Of a DNA stretch of 64,000 nucleotides, positions 25,816 through 36,399 are shown piece by piece. Under the pieces are notes generated by a model. That model ran no database searches. It was not told where the DNA came from and saw nothing but the letters and a program-made list of their open reading frames with translations. The stretch is from NCBI RefSeq assembly GCF_025024155.1, contig NW_026251716.1, positions 62,001 to 126,000 on the forward strand. The letters run 5' to 3'. The stretch is from Gamsiella multidivaricata. Its lineage: Eukaryota > Mortierellomycota > Mortierellomycetes > Mortierellales > Mortierellaceae. Positions within the stretch are counted from its first letter, which is position 1. Every line of letters begins with the position of its first letter. The translations under genes and the position numbers were made by a program.

Positions 25816-26187
25816 TTATTATTAAACTTAATGAAAATAGCTACTTAAGAAGTACACATGTTAGAAATCGCCTTGATCCATTCTCGACTGCTGTCAAAAT
25901 GGTTACTCGTTAACCAGGGTGTACTCACCAGAACCTTCATCTTTGCCCATTTTCGATCCCTCATCGGTGAAGAGGGACCACCCCTCCAGTTCATTTCCCA
26001 CTTTGATGTCAACAACATTTCCCTTGGGATCTTCACCAGCTAGTTTTATATCAATGATGAAGCCTCCATCCCTTGTTGTACCGCCGTAACTATCAGGTTA
26101 TTACAGATGTATGGGATGTTGACTATTAATGCATGCTTTATAGAGTAATGCAGTGTACTCCTAACCGCATCCTATTATCGGTTGGTC
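25816..26187. other. Short intergenic stretch
   Basis: Between the 28S fragment and the stop of the NACHT-WD40 gene. Open frames on both strands at 25845-26043 have no recognised motif. No gene is supported. Confidence 0.4.
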
Positions 26188-29100
26188 TCACTGACTGTGC
26201 AGCAGGAGACTGGCCGTGGGGGAGGTATCCAACATACTGTGGTTTGATGGCATCTTCAGTTTGGATGCCGCGGACGCCATGCTGATCAGCTTCTTGCCTG
26301 TCTCGCGGAAACTCAAAGGTGGAATCGGCACGCCGACAGCGCCGCGCTGCTCCAATAGTCGCATATTTATCCTGCTCAAGCCTTGGGTATTTTGTATAAC
26401 GGTATTCGAGACACAAAGCGATTCATGCATCGTACTCCAATGTAAGAGCACCTGGCAGCGACTGTCCTCTTCTATGACCTCCCACACGCGTACAGACTTA
26501 TCGTCACAGCTGGTTGCGAAATAGGTGCCGTTGAGAGTCGCTTTCCAGGCGATGCTTGTGATATATCCGTTGAAGCCTTTGACAACTGCCAAACACCGAC
26601 CCGAATTCACATCCCAGAGCCGCACCGTGTAGTCGTTACTGCTTGAGACGATCTGCTGGCCTCTGGGTGAATACATCACGCTAGTGACCCATTCGGTATG
26701 ACCGCTTAAGACGGGACCAGGTGCACCGGTTTGCGCATCCCACAGCCGCACCGTCTTATCGTAACTGCCTGAGGCGATCTGCTGGCCGCTGGGCGAATAT
26801 ACCACGCTAGTGACAGGTTTGGTATGACCGCTTAAGATGGGACCAGGTGTACCGGTTTGCGCATCCCACAGCCGCACCGTGTTGTCCCGACTTCCCGAGG
26901 CGATCTGCTGGCCGCTGGGCGAATACACCACGCATTTGACAAATTTGGTATGACCGCTTAAGATGGGACCAGGTGCACCGGTTTGCGCATCCCACAGTCG
27001 CACCGTCTTGTCGTCACTGCACGAGGCGATCTGCTGGCCGCTGGGTGAATATACCACGCCATTGACCCATCCGGTATGAGCGCTTAAGATGGGACCAGGC
27101 GCGCCGGTTTGCGCGTCCCACAACCGCACCGTGTTGTCGCTACTGCCTGAGGCGATCTGCTGGCCGTTGGGCGAATACACCACGCTCGTAATATAGATGG
27201 TAAGTGGTAAGATGGAACCAAGCGCACCGAATTGTGCGTCCCACAACCGCACCATGTCGTCGTAACTGCTCGAGACGATCTGCCGGCCGCTGGGCGAATA
27301 CATCGTGCTGGCAGCCGAAAAAGTAAGTCCGCTTAAGATGAGGCCAGGCTCACCGGTTTCCGCGTCCCACAGCCGCACCGTGTTGTCGTAACTGCCTGAG
27401 GCGATCTGCTGGCCGCTGGGTGAATACACCACGCTAGTGACAGATTCGGTATGGCCGCTTAAGATGGGGCCAGGTGCACCGGTTTCCGCGTTCCACAGTC
27501 GCACCGTGTTGTCGTAACTGCCTGAGGCGATCTGCTGGCCGCTGGGCGAATACACCATGCTTTTGACAGATTTGGTATGACCGCCTAAGATGGGATCAGG
27601 TGCTGTAGTTTGCGCATCCCATAGTCGCACCGTATTATCGTAACTGCCTGAAGCGATCTGCCGGCCGCTGGGCGAATACACCACACTAGTGACATATTTG
27701 GTATGGCCGCTTAAGATGGGGCCAGGTGTACCGGTTTGCGCATCCCACAGCCGCACCGTCTTATCGTCACTGCATGAGGCAATCTGCTGGCCGCTGGGTG
27801 AATATACCACGCCATTGATCACTCCGGTATGACCGCTTAAAATAGGACCAGATACACCGGTTTGCACATCCCACAGCCGCACCGTGTTGTCGCTACTGCC
27901 TGAGGCGATCTGCTGGCCGCTGGGTGAATACACCACGCTTTTGACAGATTCGGTATGGCCGCTTAAGATGGGGCCAGGCGCACCGGTTTCCGCGTCCCAC
28001 AGCCGTACCGTGTAGTCGTGACTGCCTGAGGCTATCTGCTGGCCACTGGGTGAATATACCACGCTCATAACAATGTCGGTATGGCCGCTTAAGATGGGAC
28101 CAGGTGCACCAGTTTGCGTGTCCCACAGTCGCACCGTCTTGTCGTCACTGCTCGAGGCAATCTGCCGGCCGCTGGGCGAGTACATAACGCTAGTGACAGG
28201 TTCAGTATGACCGCTTAAGACGGGACCAGGTGCACCGGTTTGTGCGTCCCACAGCCGCACCGTGTTGTCCCGACTTCCCGAGGCGATCTGCTGGCCGCTG
28301 GGCGAATACACCGCGCTACCGATAGAGCCGGTATGGCCACGCAAGGTGTGGGTTTTTGCCCAAGTCGAGGTATCATACACGCTGATCGTCCCATCGCGAA
28401 CGCCTACGGCACAGGTATTCCCATCTGGCGAATATGCGCAGGATTGTACCGCACTATCCTCTTTAAGATACGGCCATTCGCCAAACTTGACGCCCGCCAT
28501 CTGCGCACTGCTCAAATCGGCCTGACGCAACCAAATATTGCGAAGATTGACCTTTCTCAAATCGGCTCCTTGCAGCTGAGCAGAGTCGAATTGGCCAAAG
28601 CTCAGGTCCGCCCCTGGAATTTGGATGCCTTTTAGATCTGCCCCAATAAACTGTATCCCGGCTCTGACCAATATCGTGATCGCATTGGTGGCTGCAACGC
28701 GCCACTCCTTGTCGGTTTTCGAGTGTTCGATCAAGGCATACAGTTGTTTTTTGAATATGGGCTCCTGTTGAATGCGCTCTTCCAGAAATTGCAGAACAGA
28801 AGGCTCGCTCACAAAATTCCTCCAGACCAATGGCGAGGTGGGCTCAACAGGCTGTTGCTCTTCGGCAGCGGCGGTCACGTTCTCTAGGCCACCTTGGATC
28901 TCAAAGCTCCAAACGGAGCTGGTGCTCCCTCGACGGGCCGGGGTGAGTGCTCCACCCAAGTTCTTCCTGCCCTCTTGCGGTTCAAACACTGCGCGAGCTA
29001 TGCAGTATTCCAGCAGCGATCTATGGATAAACCGGTACTGATTGCCGCTGCGAGTTAGAGGACAGGCTTCCAGCAGGAGCTGGTTCTCGTCTTCCCGGGA

Positions 29101-32100
29101 GAAAAACTTCTCTTTCCACGTCTCTTTGTCTCGTTTGTGCGAATAGGCCACCACCGGATTACCTGCCTGATGCATGTAAATTGCATTAGCCAGACCCTTT
29201 AGAAAATCCATACCGTTCTGAGTAAAGCCTTCGTCGTTCAGCCTCTCAAAGTCCGCCCTTGCTTGAGGGCCCAAGTCTTTGTCCCCAAGCCGCTTCTTGC
29301 CCCGCTCCAGCCACTGTTCCATGAACTGGTCATACAATGCGACCCTAGTGACCCGGACGGCCGAGAGATCTTGTCCTGAATCCACCATGCGCGGCAGTAC
29401 CTCCAAGGACAGCGTCAACATAAAGGGGTTCTTGACCAGGTCTTGCAGGCTGGGGATCTGATCAAGAGCCTGCAGGTAGTCCGTCACCTGCCAGAGCGGC
29501 TCCATCGCAGACACATATTTCTTGATGTAATCTTGGACTTGATCCATAGAGAACGGTGCAATGACCGCTTCTTGAAACAATGCTGGCTCTGCTTGGCGGT
29601 TGCGATCTGCTGGCTGGAACCGATCCCGATAATCGAGGCCAAGGTACTCGCTGCGGCAGCTAATTACCATCTGAGCACTCCATTCTCCCAGCTGATTCAG
29701 TCGGTTACTCATGTACAAGTTGTGGGTCTGCTGGCTCTCATCATATCCGTCGCAAATCAAGATGAATCTGCGGTAGCCTTTCAACTCTCTGATCTGGGGC
29801 TCGGTGAACCCTGCCCTCCGTAGTTGTTTGGCGATCAGATCCTGCTCTGGTTTGTCGATTGCGGGCAAGTTGATGAAGAGAGGAATTCTGCCTTCCTTTT
29901 TCTTGTAAGCGTCCCATAAGTCGCACTCGAGCGCCCGGTTAAAAGTCGACTTGCCTGCGCCAGAATCACCTAGCAGCAACATCACTTTTTGATTACTGCT
30001 CAGGAACTCCTTGACCTTGTCCATCAATGAAAACAGCGCATCATCGGGAGCTTGTAGACTAGCCTTGGCCTGAGGGGGAATATACACAGCGTCGCCTCGC
30101 TCCTTGAGACGTTGTTCTTTTAGCCGGCGCAAGTCAACTTCAATGTCGGGTTTATTCTGGACGCGATCGAGCAGGGATGGAGATGCCAGCATGGGTACAG
30201 AGACTACTAATGGGTACTGGCGCTGAGGATTCTCTCGGTAAGCTTGATAAAGATCTTGCTTCTTGGCATCCCCATCCGTACTCAACTCTTGCAGCAGGTC
30301 TTTGGCAGCTATGGTACGTAACACATTGGTTATATTGGAGTGCGGTAGATAGAATTAGCTATGGAGGTAGAGATCTCAACAATCAATCACAAGAGATCGC
30401 ACCTCAGCTGCCCTTCGTCCTAACATACACTGCAATGCGCCCCCTGACGTAGAAGCTAGCTGCTCAAGAATATTGAGAATCCACTGTTTGACGATGGCTT
30501 GCTGGCCCCATTCCGCATCGTTCTTGTACAGCTCACCTAGGAAGCCTACAGCGTTCCAGCGGGTGTCGGGGCCCCAGTTCGGATTCGCGGCTATTTCCCC
30601 AAGCCGTTGGCACACTCCCCATTGAAAAGCAAGATCACGACGGTAAGGTGCTTCACAGATCAGCTTCTTGACTTTGGCGAGTTGACCGTCTCGAATCAAT
30701 TTATCGATACCACGTAATGCCGGATACCACGCACGTTTCTTAGCAAAGCTGAGGCCTTCCTTGAGACAGTCAAGAAAGTCCTGCCCGCTCTCCACTAGAG
30801 CCTTTGCGCCGTCGTACCCGATTTTAGCGACCTGGTAGACCTCGACCAAGCCGTCTTGAAGATGCCCTAGTCCCTCGATAAAACCATCCACATCTAGGCC
30901 CTTGACCGCGCTCACGACTCCTGAAATGCCCTTGACCACTGCTCGTCCACGTCTTAGCGTAGCTTGCAAGGGTGACTCGTCGTCCGGGACGTACTGCAGT
31001 GCTTGGAAGGCATAGGCGGCTTGATACACCAGATATGGGTCAGGGCTGCCCTTCAGTCCATTCAAATAGTCAGAGAGGGGCTCATGCAGCTGTTCGCGGT
31101 TCAGGTCCTTGACATGGCAATCGGCCATCGCATCCAAAACGTGTGACACCGCCAGTGTCAATTTATAAACATGGTGCGTCGATTGCTGATGGGTATCCTT
31201 CAAGCGCGTGCTGAGGACCTCCAATATCTTGACCAAATCATCGGCATCAAGGTATTCCAGTGAAGCGCGCTGCATCAACTGCGCCAGCCCTTCTAGTAGA
31301 TAAAGCTCCAGCAAAGTGGCTTGATTGATGCCGTCGATAAAGTTCATGAGTAGTTTCCTGAATAGTTCTTGATCGAGTACAGGCGCCAAACAGGCCACTT
31401 CAGCCACAATGGGGGGCGATTTGAATGTGTCATTGATGAATGCCTTCGTCAAGTCCGCCGCCAACGTGCGTAGTCGTTCTTGCTCGTCTTCATCGCTCGC
31501 TTTGGCTTGAGACCAGGCCCGTTCGGCTTCATCGAGAAGTTCCAGAGACAGTGATGCAGAGGGCAACAAGCTGAGGCAGTACACGAGCTGAGAGGTACTA
31601 GCGAGGCGCGCACCCGCATTCGGCAAGGCACACTTGGTCCTAGTCGGAGTCACGTCCCGATCAAAAATCTTTGGAGGAATATGTGCATTGTCGCGACCAT
31701 TGGGGCCACTCAGGTCCGAAGGAGGAAGCAGGCGGGGCGTTGCTGAAAAGGAAGCAGCAGGAACGAGTGCGCGGTGAATAGTGCTGATCTCGTTGTTGCC
31801 GAGCTGAGAAGAGCCAGGCGATTGTTGGTTGACCTGCTGGACATAGCCCCATTTTTCAGCCTTCTTGTAGCTAGTGTGTGCCATTTCTCTATTCCCCAAG
31901 CTGACCAGCTGTTCACTGTGCTCGAAATAGGCGGTAGCGATTCCATTGCGCAGGGCTTGATCCTCGACGGACAGGGGAGACGCAAGTGTTTTTTTCGCAG
32001 CCCTTTTCATCCGCGATAACGCAGCTTCTGCGTCGTCGCACAACGCTAAAGCAATTTCTCGATCCTTGACTGTGCGCGCATTCTCCAAATGAAAGTTGGC

Positions 32101-32163
32101 GAGCTCCAGTTCCTTTTGTGGCGAGAGAGCGCTTCGCGAGGACGAAAAAGTATTACGCAACAT
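26188..32163 (-). CDS. NACHT - pentapeptide - WD40 repeat protein (fungal NLR-like receptor)
   Basis: Two exons, 32163-30429 and 30308-26188, joined by a 120-bp intron with a GTATGT donor; 5856 nt, 1951 residues. The start is the first ATG of the frame. Residues 1-580 are a helical region without a recognised domain, rich in ARM/TPR-like leucine helices. The NACHT domain has its P-loop GDSGAGKST at about 692-699, Walker B FILICDGYDES at about 762-772 and a later FIHRSLLEYC helix. Pentapeptide-like repeats (GADLKG, GADLSF, GADLRK, QADLSS) lie at about 1131-1185. WD40 repeats fill about 1190-1830: a divergent first unit, 14 near-identical 42-residue units and a divergent last one. The C-terminal tail carries IQNTQGLSRIN. 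In fungi this architecture is linked to non-self recognition and regulated cell death (HET-E/NWD type). The ligand and effector are unknown here. The frame is intact throughout, so the gene looks functional. Confidence 0.92.
26590..28345 (-). repeat. Tandem 126-bp WD40-coding repeats (14 units)
   Basis: Fourteen in-frame units of about 126 bp, each coding for one WD40 blade of the form LSGHTxxVxSVVYSPSG...VRLWDAQTGAPGPI. The units are nearly identical except at a few codons: the residues after GHT, the residue before the Asp of SGSxD, and the position after it. Unit 10 is one codon shorter and has lost the GH dipeptide; unit 9 has GL in place of GH. Such arrays change copy number and sequence by unequal exchange. 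Confidence 0.93.
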
Positions 32164-33849
32164 GTAGCTTCTTTGCGAGTTTTGTTTCTGTTTTCGTAGA
32201 GGAGATGGTGGCGATATTAGTGACCTTGTCGCCAATTAATATACTTGTGCGGGTAGTTTGCGTACATGCTTACACTTGGGAGACACTGTAGCAACCCAAT
32301 ATGGACTCAATGAGATGCAGCAGGCTGGGAGACTGCAGACGTAGTGGTGGCAGAAAGGCCTATTGTCAAACACAAAGATTACTATCCATAGTTGCTGCCT
32401 GAAATTTATCATATGTAGCTACCCTGCACAAGTGCTGACGCCTCACCTCGGAAGTGTTTATTCGACTCCTGTGTCCTTTGACTGGATGCCGGGTGAGTCC
32501 AAAAGGTTTGTTCACTTTGTGTCTTCTAGCAACAATACCAATGAAGCATGATGGATTAATAATTATAGAACACGCCTATAGCCTACCCTCAAGTGACAAG
32601 AAACAGTGCCTCACCTCAACTCGAATCTGTTTCTCGATTCCTTTCACTGGCTGAGGAGATGGTCCGTCCTTGTGCAATGCTCTCTACTCCAACTCTTTGT
32701 TCAAGACTGTCCGCGCACGCATAGGGTGGTCGAGTGGGGTGATATTCGCTTCCCCTCGTTATTTCTAATAGAGATGCCTGTCATGGAAGAAGGGTTATTA
32801 TTCATTGCACATGCACGGTTGTTCTTTCAACCTTCCTACACCCTGATCCCAGTCATTTTAGTAACAGCTCTTGGCTTAACTATAGCGGTTCATGCACAGG
32901 CAGGAAAGTCGTCTCCGCAGATAATCTGCGTTTTTTGTTACCTATGAATCGCCACTGGACTGTGCTTACTGAGATCAAGCAAAGACGTGCGAGGGACAGA
33001 GAGAGGTGAGAGAAAGAGAGAAAGACAAAAAACAGTGAATTGAGCGAGGGTATAGCTGGGAAAGTGGGAAAATGGGGAAAGAGAGGAAGTAGAGGAAGTA
33101 GAGTGCAAAGGCTCAAAAGAATGAGCGCCTTGAGATACATCCATCATTGTAGCATTGACCAAACAGACCCATGGATGCGAAAACAAAATAAATCAAAGTT
33201 GTGTAACCGATCTGGCATAATTCCTATTAATGCCCAACCTTAATTCATCTTACATGTAGGATTAGCTTTTTAGAGTTTACAAATGAGGACAAGGGATAAA
33301 AATGCGTTTCAGCGTACGACTTAGAGGTGCCAGGTATTCCTTCATGATAAAGTAGTCAAGGAGCTCAATTTTCATGAATGCTATGATGGTATGAGGGTAG
33401 GATAGCAACAGTGAAGGCGAGGATGAGGGCGAGGTCAAGAGGCGAGGCAGCGCATGAGTGAGTTATTTAGAGTTGAGCCCCGTAAAAGGATGCAAATGGC
33501 TCAGGGACACTGTGCAATCCATTTCGGTTACTCTGAACCCTAAGTCAGGTGTAGAATATAAGGATGCTAATTTATTTCCGATCTTCCCTCTCTGTCTTTA
33601 GAACGCTCACATGGAGGACTGGAAAGCAGAGTCGCCATTTTCATCGTCATCTTCGAGCTACGATATGTGGGAAGTAGCTCGTTTCTCGCCGAAATACGTT
33701 GCCGAAGACGTTATTCCAGCGAGGACGTGCCACTTCTAAACTCGCCCTTGCCCTGGTTCCACCGCGCAACTATTGCCGCCGCTGCTGCCGGCTTCTGTGT
33801 GCGATCTTGCATTCTGCATCCGAGGGTAGTGCCCATTTTTATACACCGG
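32164..33849. other. Island spacer, no supported gene
   Basis: Upstream of the NACHT-WD40 gene and downstream of the Fanzor relic. Several open frames occur (for example 32606-32947 on the plus strand), but none shows a recognisable motif or convincing start. A short plus-strand frame at 33611-33739 follows a pyrimidine-TAG acceptor-like site and is Ser-rich; it may be chance. The start at 32163 sits in an otherwise unremarkable AT-rich leader. Confidence 0.4.
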
Positions 33850-34047
33850 TTAAAGATAAAGAGGCCGTTGTTGATTGACCAAATGGCCACGAATCGCATT
33901 GGCAATGTTGTGCCACGCCATGATATCGCGGTGCATGTAAGGCCTGCAGGCCAAGCAGTACAGCCTGCGGATCTCGACCTGCCCGACAAATTTCTCGCAC
34001 GTCGAGCACTTCTTGGACGTATAGTATTCTTTACACCAACCACGAAG

Positions 34048-34073
34048 TAGCCTAGGGACCTAGCCTAGGGACC
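34048..34073. repeat. 13-bp tandem duplication inside the Fanzor relic
   Basis: TAGCCTAGGGACC occurs twice in a row. Removing one copy restores the expected Ala-Arg-Ser-Leu-Gly-Tyr context just before the zinc ribbon, so it is probably a post-inactivation lesion. It lies next to the 3' end of a likely former intron. Confidence 0.85.
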
Positions 34074-35969
34074 TGGCCTATGGAACACCAAGACGAAGTC
34101 AGTAAAATGTATAAACCGATTTTACATACCTTTACCTTTTGAATAAAGTACGGCTGGAGGGACTCATGCAACAATGAAAGCCTCGTCTTAGTTGAAACCT
34201 TGCCCAAACTGACTCTAATAGCCACCTTGTTAGCCTCATCCCTCTTTCTGCCGATCGACCCGCCAACCAACTTGAGAAGGCGATCCGTTATGAGTTTGTA
34301 CTCCGCATCTCTGGCCCTTTTGCATCCCACTTGTGCTTCATGAAACGGTTGTCGCCGTTGTAAAACTCATTGAGTTGACCCTTTATTATCCCGAGCTCCG
34401 TAACATGGCTCGCAAAGCTGGCGCCCTCGCTGCGCAGTGGTGGCAGTTTGGTCTCGATGTCGCTGATGGATTTTACTCCATCGCCTGGGACGATGCTTTT
34501 TTGCTCTTCATCCATCTTGTGTGCTTGAATGTGGGCTGGTATACAGTCTTCTGCTTCACTACGAAGTTGTAATAAGTTGCAGGAACGGAAGTTGGAGTTA
34601 TACCCTCGTAAGAGCTGCTCATGTCGATCAGCATCCTTGCTTCCAGACGCCGTTGTCATACTGCCGGGATCATCGTTCTTTGGTAGCAACGCGCTCGTTC
34701 CGAGTACACAGGCTTGGCCGATATCTATACCCAAGGTCTTGATTTGATCGGGCACATATCTCCAAAGGTCGGCGACATCCTACTGAGAATTCACAATGTT
34801 TCGAATATTCATCAGGTAATAATCCACTCCCCCAACTGTGGCCGTGATTCGAAGAGGCAAGACATCCTGCGGGAGTCGCCTGTATCTGACCGACTACAGT
34901 TCTTTTAACTTGAAAGCTAACAGCTGAAGACGAAACTCGCCTGCCCGAATGGAGCCTCGATGAATGTAGCCACATCCCTCGTAAGTCATAGGATCGGAGT
35001 TGGCCTGCCGAGTGGATTGAACATATTCTCGTATCATGCTCAGGTCCATCACGGGCGTCGAATCCTTGAAATCTCTCGGTCCTTTGCATGGCTCATTTCT
35101 GCCGATGTTCGAAAGCATCTCTATTATAAGGAATCCAGGAATCTTTCCCTGAAGCCACATGCTTAGATCGTTCTTAGAGGGAATGATACTCTTGTCCTCG
35201 AAGTCCACCAGCACCAGTTCCTGAAGTTTTTCCTTAAGCGCAGCATTTTGCCAAAACAAGATACCGAGCTCACGCTCAGAGAACGACATGAAAGGCTGCT
35301 CCGCGCTCGTTAATGGGGCCGTCTTGCGATAACTCTTGCTGGACTGGTTCAGAAGCACGAAATTTTCGGTCGCCGGAATGCCTTGGTACGTAACCCATCT
35401 GATACGAGATCCTTCGCGTTTAAAGTTTTTAGCTATTATAGACAGGTCATTAATATCGTTATTGTCGTCCTTCCAACTGCCCTCTACTGGCATGCATGAA
35501 GCGATGGAGACGTATTTGTACTCTACCTTTTCTTTAGCTCAATGCTGATGTTTGTTTCTATATTTCTTTTTTTTTATCTCTGTGAGCAACTGAGAGGCAA
35601 CAGAGCGGGGCAAATCCGTAGCAGGGTATGGCTTCCTGGTCGCGATGGCTGCTCTATTATTCCTTCTCTGCAGCAGCCTGAAATCCGCTGGTCGATCGAC
35701 AAACCGCTGGACCACTTCCAACTGCATTCATAGTAATGATAAGGTCGCATGTGTAGAGGTGGCGGAGTAGTACAGTATAGGTGGTCTGAGTCCTTGCGTC
35801 CTAGGTCATCAACGTCCTTTTCCTGTTCTTTCTCAGCCTCCTCCTGTTCATCATGATCACTCGCATCAGTTCCTCTCTCGACTTTGTTCTTGGACGAGAT
35901 GCATGGGCAAATGTTCCGCAGTATATCTCTGTTTGTTGAACTAGGCTCGCCTAGACTAAAGACGCTCTC

Positions 35970-35993
35970 GATGAATCGCCCGATGAATCGCCC
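35970..35993. repeat. 12-bp tandem duplication inside the Fanzor relic
   Basis: GATGAATCGCCC is present twice in tandem and would duplicate the residues IGRF in the N-terminal part of the protein. It keeps frame, so it could predate inactivation. Confidence 0.8.
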
Positions 35994-36399
35994 GATGAGT
36001 TGCTGACTCAACCGCTTGGTGCCAGATGGAAGCTGTTACGGCAGTCTGGAGACGTCTTTCGATTTCGGGCACCAATTTCGACTTCCTCAGAGTTCGATTC
36101 AGATTGGCTGAAACGGTTCCGACATCAAGGATGATCGTGGGATGTTCCCAGCCCATAGCTCAAACTAAATCGCCCTTTCCTGTCGAGTCGGTCACCGGTT
36201 TTGGCGTTTTCTCCTTCTCTTTCTTCTTCACCACCTCCTTGAGAGCATCCGCGCCGGGACCCAAAGGTTTCTCGGGCACCTTCGTCCATGCCTTCCATAT
36301 GTACTGTTTCATTACTTCAGGCGGTTCATGTTGCTTGAGTCCAGTGCGCTGTTTGATAGAATACCTCGGTTGGTATCGCGGGGTCCTAGTGCGAGGCAA

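Larger units (their letters stand above)
33850..36399 (-). pseudogene. Fanzor (eukaryotic TnpB-like RNA-guided nuclease) pseudogene
   Basis: Broken minus-strand coding pieces line up in the order of a Fanzor protein. The N-terminal part contains LRKSKLVPEIERRLQTAV and WHQAV, then IESVFSLGEPSS. A middle part follows (35493-34894). Then comes the RuvC-I motif LGIDIGQACVLG near 34725, with the catalytic Asp, the SDIETKLPPLR and HKWDAK/RARDAEYKL region, and KTRLSLLHESL. The C-terminus has the TnpB-type zinc ribbon KKCSTCEKF...YCLAC and the RuvC-III motif HRDIMAWHNI (about 34030-33900). Lesions include stops at 36160-36162, 34894-34896 and 34780-34782, a one-base loss in an A-run near 34322, a one-base loss near 34030, and two short tandem duplications. 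Functional Fanzors are programmable DNA nucleases carried by eukaryotic transposons and viruses and guided by an adjacent omega-type RNA. No terminal repeats or guide RNA were identified here. Family assignment comes from motifs and remembered Mortierella homologues. The 5' limit is uncertain. Confidence 0.78.

Noticed and set aside
26590..28345. CRISPR-like array from regularly spaced repeats
   Set aside because: The repeats are 126-bp, in-frame WD40 coding units without spacers; the host is a eukaryote.
32163..32235. Upstream extension of the NACHT gene start
   Set aside because: The longer frame begins at TTG; the first ATG is at 32163, so the shorter start was used.
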